Source: Oscillospiraceae bacterium (GTDB lineage Bacteria; Bacillota; Clostridia; Oscillospirales; Oscillospiraceae). Taken from it: a stretch of DNA of 61,281 nt. Shown here piece after piece: positions 58,590-61,281 of this stretch. The stretch spans positions 1 through 61,281 of the forward strand of contig JAFSNA010000056.1 in assembly GCA_017447645.1 (NCBI GenBank), in the 5' to 3' direction. Positions within the stretch are counted from its first letter, which is position 1. Each line of letters starts with the position of its first letter. Made by a program: the position numbers and the translations under genes. Under the pieces are notes generated by a model. That model searched no databases. It was not told where the DNA came from and saw only the letters and a program-made list of their open reading frames with translations.

Positions 58590-58619
58590 CAGGGGTTCGA
58601 ATCCCTTACGGCGTGCCAA
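58590..58619 (+). pseudogene. Duplicated 3' end of tRNA-Arg (30 bp)
   Basis: Identical to 58420-58449, the T-arm, acceptor strand and CCA of tRNA-Arg(ACG), exactly 170 bp downstream. No 5' half of a tRNA precedes it, so it cannot be functional. Resembles an attachment-site scar. Confidence 0.88.
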
Positions 58620-58665
58620 CAAAGAAACCTCTTTTGTCTACCAGGAGAGGTTTGTCAAGGAGAAA

Positions 58666-58714
58666 TTTATCCCATGAGTGAGTTTTGTCTCGCTCATGGG
58701 ATAAACTCTTTTTT
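58666..58714 (+). terminator. Hairpin with T-run after the tRNA-Arg fragment
   Basis: 17-bp arms (58666-58682 and 58689-58705, one mismatch) then CTCTTTTTT. Oriented for rightward transcription, although the next gene reads leftward. Confidence 0.7.
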
Positions 58715-58726
58715 ATGTAGCTGTCT

Positions 58727-59269
58727 TCAGCTAATTGACTTGCCCATTTGATACGCCTCTTCCAGCGCAGGGCTGTTTTTGATCTCGCCCTTTTCATAGA
58801 CGCCGGTGGCGTAGATGATCCCCTTCTCCTCGGCGCCGTCCACGCAGTCGGCAAATCCGCGGAAGCACTCGATCGTGCGCTCCTGTATCTCTTTGTCGTC
58901 CTCCGCGCTCGTGACGATGTAGTAAAATTCCTTGTTCTTGATCTCCGTCCAGCGCGCCACCGAGCGGTCGATCACGGTCTTGAGCTGCGCGCAGATCGAA
59001 TAGAAGTAGACCGGACTGGACAGGACGATCACGTCCGCGTCGATCATCTTCTGCAGCAACTCTGCCATATCGTCCTTCTTGGCGCAGACGCCGCCGTGGT
59101 CGCGGCAATAGTAGCAGGCGCTGCAATAGCCGATCTTCTTTTCCGCCACGCGGATCTTTTCAACCTGATTGCCGGCCTCTGCCGCCCCACGCAGGAACTC
59201 GTCGCAGAGCAGATCGGAGTTGCCGCCCTTCCGGGGGCTGCCCGAAAGGATCAGAACTTTCTTACTCAT
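58727..59269 (-). CDS. Flavodoxin-fold NAD(P)H-dependent FMN reductase (iron-sulfur flavoprotein type)
   Basis: A 180-residue protein: FMN phosphate loop SGSPRKGGNSD (9-19), a Cys cluster CSACYYCRDHGGVC (about 49-62) as in iron-sulfur flavoproteins, and the FMN strand LSSPVYFYS. AAAGGAG site before the ATG. Likely a redox protein of anaerobic metabolism; substrate unknown. Confidence 0.9.
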   Translation of the reverse strand: MSKKVLILSGSPRKGGNSDLLCDEFLRGAAEAGNQVEKIRVAEKKIGYCSACYYCRDHGGVCAKKDDMAELLQKMIDADVIVLSSPVYFYSICAQLKTVIDRSVARWTEIKNKEFYYIVTSAEDDKEIQERTIECFRGFADCVDGAEEKGIIYATGVYEKGEIKNSPALEEAYQMGKSIS

Positions 59270-59315
59270 TCAAATAACTCCTTTTCAATCTGTCGGTTAG
59301 CGACTGATTCTCGTC

Positions 59316-59738
59316 TTATAATACCATCAGGAGCGTCCCGACACCGATCAGCGTACAGCCGATCAGTGATTTGGGAGTAAACTTCTCATGAAGGAACACA
59401 AAGGCCATCACCAACGTGATGATCACGCTCAGCTTGTCGATCGGCACGACCTTGGACGCTTCGCCCATCTGCAGCGCCTTATAGTAGCACAGCCATGAAG
59501 CACCCGTTGCCAGCCCGGACAGGATCAGAAAAATCCAGCTCTTCTCGCTGATCGACTTAAGACCTCCTTGCGTGTTTGTCAGAAAGACCATGCCCCAGGC
59601 CATGACCACAATCACAACGGTACGGATGGCCGTCGCCAGATTGGAGTTCACGCCCTCAATGCCCATCTTCGCCAGAATAGAGGTCAGCGCGGCAAATACC
59701 GCCGAGCCCAACGCAAACCAAAACCACATGGAAATCAC
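59316..59738 (-). CDS. EamA/DMT-family small transporter
   Basis: A 140-residue membrane protein with five helices, the single EamA unit (half the size of ten-helix DMT proteins), with the family pattern MWFWFALGSAVFAALTSILAKMG and a C-terminal LIGCTLIGVGTLLMVL. Probably works as a dimer. CAGGGGTGA ribosome binding site. Confidence 0.88.
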   Translation of the reverse strand: MISMWFWFALGSAVFAALTSILAKMGIEGVNSNLATAIRTVVIVVMAWGMVFLTNTQGGLKSISEKSWIFLILSGLATGASWLCYYKALQMGEASKVVPIDKLSVIITLVMAFVFLHEKFTPKSLIGCTLIGVGTLLMVL

Positions 59739-59917
59739 CCCTGTTTAATAGTTTTTTTGATCTCTTGCAGATACCTGGCCATACCCTCGCAAGCTCTTTA
59801 CAAGCAGCTTAGCTCTTCTCCGGTATCCCCGTCGATACAGATCGACCTGTTTTCGATCTGCTACAGGCAGACGGCCTCTCGACTTGCTTTTGTCGTCCGC
59901 TGGGATTTCTTTGTTTT

Positions 59918-61099
59918 CTATACCTCGGCCACGACCCTGCAGGGTAAGCCGGACATGTCCGCATAATTCATGGGATAAGTGTGTACGGTGCAAGCGCCGC
60001 CAACATCCAGAACAGACTTTAGGTTGCAGAGGTTTTCGACGATGAACACGCCACGGTCCGCACAAGCTTGGTCTGTCAGCGGGTGTTCCTTGCCGCGTCG
60101 GATACCTGCAAAATCCAGCCCGATGATGGAAACCTCTTTTTCCAGCAGGGCTTCGATCAGCGCTCTGGAAAGCTGAGGATGAGCTTGAAAATACGCAGGA
60201 CTGCCGTAGGGCTCCCGCTCGATAAAGCCGGTATAAAATGCAAGGAACATATCCTTCCCCACAGCAGAAAGGTCAATATCCCGGATCGCTCTGCTCCTGT
60301 CGCTGAAAACGTTGAAGATCACCCGGTCCATGTCGCTCTCGTGCTCCGAGAGCCAGTCCCGAACGGTCGCCACGGCGATCTGGGCCGCGCGCTCCGGCGG
60401 GAAGCGGAACACGCCCGTGGAGATGCAGCAGAAGGCCACCGAGCGCAGGCCGTTTTCCCGGCACAGCTCCAGCGTATTGCGATAGCAGCGCGCCAGATCC
60501 TGCTCGAGCTCCTTCGTCAGCGCGTATTCCACGATGGGGCCGACGATGTGGATCACCTTCTTTGCGGGTAGATTGTAGGCGTCCGTCAGCATCGGGACGG
60601 CGGTGGGCTGCTCGTAGTCGGCGCCGTACCGTTCCCGCAGCGCGTCCATCTGCCGCTTGCATTCCGCCCGGAGCTGGACCCCCGCAAAGGAGTGGATGCA
60701 GTTGTCGATGCAGCTGTGCATCGGGATGAAGCAGCCGAGCATCTGGGAGTTGGCCGCGTTCACAATGGCGTCCACGGCAAGCCGTGTGATATCCCCCTGC
60801 CATAGCGACAGCTTGTACGCAAGGGGCAGATCGTTTCCGCAGGTCTCCGCAAGCGTTGGGATATCCGCAAGCCGAACCACACCCCGCTCCGCGGCGCGTT
60901 CCGTCAGGTATTCATCCTGGATCAGAAGCGTCCTCTCCGCTGTTTTCCGCGGCATTCGGACGTTCATCAGGGAGCGCAGGATCCTTCGCTTATCCTCCCT
61001 GTCGCCCGGGACGGGCAGATCACGGTATTCCGCGCTCTCCGCTTTGAAATCGCGGATCAGCAGATCCAGCCGCTCGTCCTGTGTGCTTTGCCGTGCCAT
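59918..61099 (-). CDS. Macrodomain ADP-ribose hydrolase fused to C-terminal cyclase-family fragment
   Basis: A 393-residue protein. Residues 1-272 form a zinc-type macrodomain (protein-ADP-ribose hydrolase): AIVNAANSQMLG (111-122), metal residues C123, H128 and C130 in GCFIPMHSC, and the phosphate loop ISTGVFRFP (226-234). Residues about 276-393 match the C-terminal half of the cyclase (kynurenine-formamidase-like) family (FLAFYTGF, SIIGLDFAGI, GVFIVENLCNL, YPMNYADMSGLPCRVVA) but lack its N-terminal metal motif HTGTHxDxPxH. ATG at 61099 is preferred for ribosome spacing (AGGGAG). The 3' third is more AT-rich. Confidence 0.85.
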   Translation of the reverse strand: MARQSTQDERLDLLIRDFKAESAEYRDLPVPGDREDKRRILRSLMNVRMPRKTAERTLLIQDEYLTERAAERGVVRLADIPTLAETCGNDLPLAYKLSLWQGDITRLAVDAIVNAANSQMLGCFIPMHSCIDNCIHSFAGVQLRAECKRQMDALRERYGADYEQPTAVPMLTDAYNLPAKKVIHIVGPIVEYALTKELEQDLARCYRNTLELCRENGLRSVAFCCISTGVFRFPPERAAQIAVATVRDWLSEHESDMDRVIFNVFSDRSRAIRDIDLSAVGKDMFLAFYTGFIEREPYGSPAYFQAHPQLSRALIEALLEKEVSIIGLDFAGIRRGKEHPLTDQACADRGVFIVENLCNLKSVLDVGGACTVHTYPMNYADMSGLPCRVVAEV

Positions 61100-61111
61100 G
61101 TGCATATGCTC

Positions 61112-61281
61112 CCTATCGAATAAAATGCGTCCAGGACTCGTGCTTCATTTCGGGCTTGCCGATGGATTCCTGCCCGGCCTTGATAGCCTTGATCATGAAG
61201 GCCATGTTCCGGGCAAGGTTCTGCACGGTCTGCAGGCCCTCCTCGTCCTTGTACACGTCCTCGCCAGTGTAGCCGTGGACG
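61112..61281 (-). CDS. Flavodoxin-family FMN reductase (C-terminal part, cut by window edge)
   Basis: The last 55 codons of a leftward gene ending WTHFIR before the stop at 61112-61114. The segment with EEGLQTVQNLARNMAFM and a C-terminal KPEMKHES tail resembles the end of flavodoxin-fold NAD(P)H-dependent reductases of anaerobic Firmicutes. It stops 12 bases before the macrodomain gene start, so the two are likely one operon. Confidence 0.65.

Noticed and set aside
1..61281. CRISPR array to go with the CARF nuclease
   Set aside because: I saw no regularly spaced direct repeats of 25-40 bp and no cas-like gene; the short triple repeats near 19.0 and 21.9 kb have no unique spacers.

Overview
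The window is a gene-dense, GC-rich (visibly about 60% or more) stretch of a Gram-positive chromosome. A sporulation gene (SpoIIR), a YmdB-type phosphodiesterase, a GGGtGRT/NifU-like pair, MBOAT/DHHW proteins, many lipobox lipoproteins and strong ribosome binding sites point to a spore-forming Clostridia lineage, most likely a gut Oscillospiraceae-like anaerobe (inference; no rRNA or other strict marker is present). There are 57 protein genes (two cut by the window ends), seven tRNAs, and no rRNA, CRISPR array, integrase or intact insertion sequence that I can see.

Layout. 1-2.1 kb: two FAD oxidoreductases. 2.3-9.0 kb: two convergent operons, AMP-ligase/acyl carrier protein/acyl-ACP thioesterase facing DHHW/MBOAT/RCC1-TPR, which together resemble a Dlt-type acylation machine. 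9.1-12.2 kb: a CAT-like acyltransferase, a zinc-ribbon protein, a small metallopeptidase and an orphan Card1/Can2-like CARF nuclease. 12.2-16.6 kb: a FecBCD-type metal-chelate importer in an operon with a methyltransferase and an FmdE-like protein. 16.8-18.7 kb: LytTR/DUF3021 and a CPBP protease. 18.8-22.1 kb: an AT-richer islet with one hybrid histidine kinase, bounded by 103-bp direct repeats and ending at a tRNA-Gln. 22.4-27.8 kb: ACT regulator, TldD/PmbA pair, and a GntR-ABC operon with a readable promoter and operator. 28-33.6 kb: an exported protein of unknown function, two flavoproteins, asparaginase and nucleoside phosphorylase. 33.7-36.6 kb: VTC/DUF4956/Cthe_2159 operon. 36.7-41.1 kb: pyridoxamine kinase, HAD phosphatase, a membrane protein, Dabb protein and the GGGtGRT/NifU-like pair with a hairpin leader. 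41.5-42.3 kb: five-tRNA cluster with odd repeats. 42.5-50.6 kb: a five-gene peptide ABC transporter whose subunits are all enlarged. 50.8-54.0 kb: GH13 glucosidase, IspE, SpoIIR. 54.2-58 kb: SbcCD-like (YhaN/YhaO) pair plus YmdB. 58-61.3 kb: small membrane protein, tRNA-Arg with a duplicated 3' end, flavodoxin-fold reductases, a small EamA transporter and a macrodomain protein fused to a cyclase fragment.

The most interesting candidates are the Dlt-like acylation cassette, the orphan CARF nuclease with its own promoter, the enlarged Opp transporter, the macrodomain/cyclase chimera, and two kinds of tRNA-linked repeats (the 103-bp islet repeats and a 32-bp repeat attached to tRNA T-arm remnants at two distant loci). 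Function calls come from recognising motifs by eye; no database search was possible.
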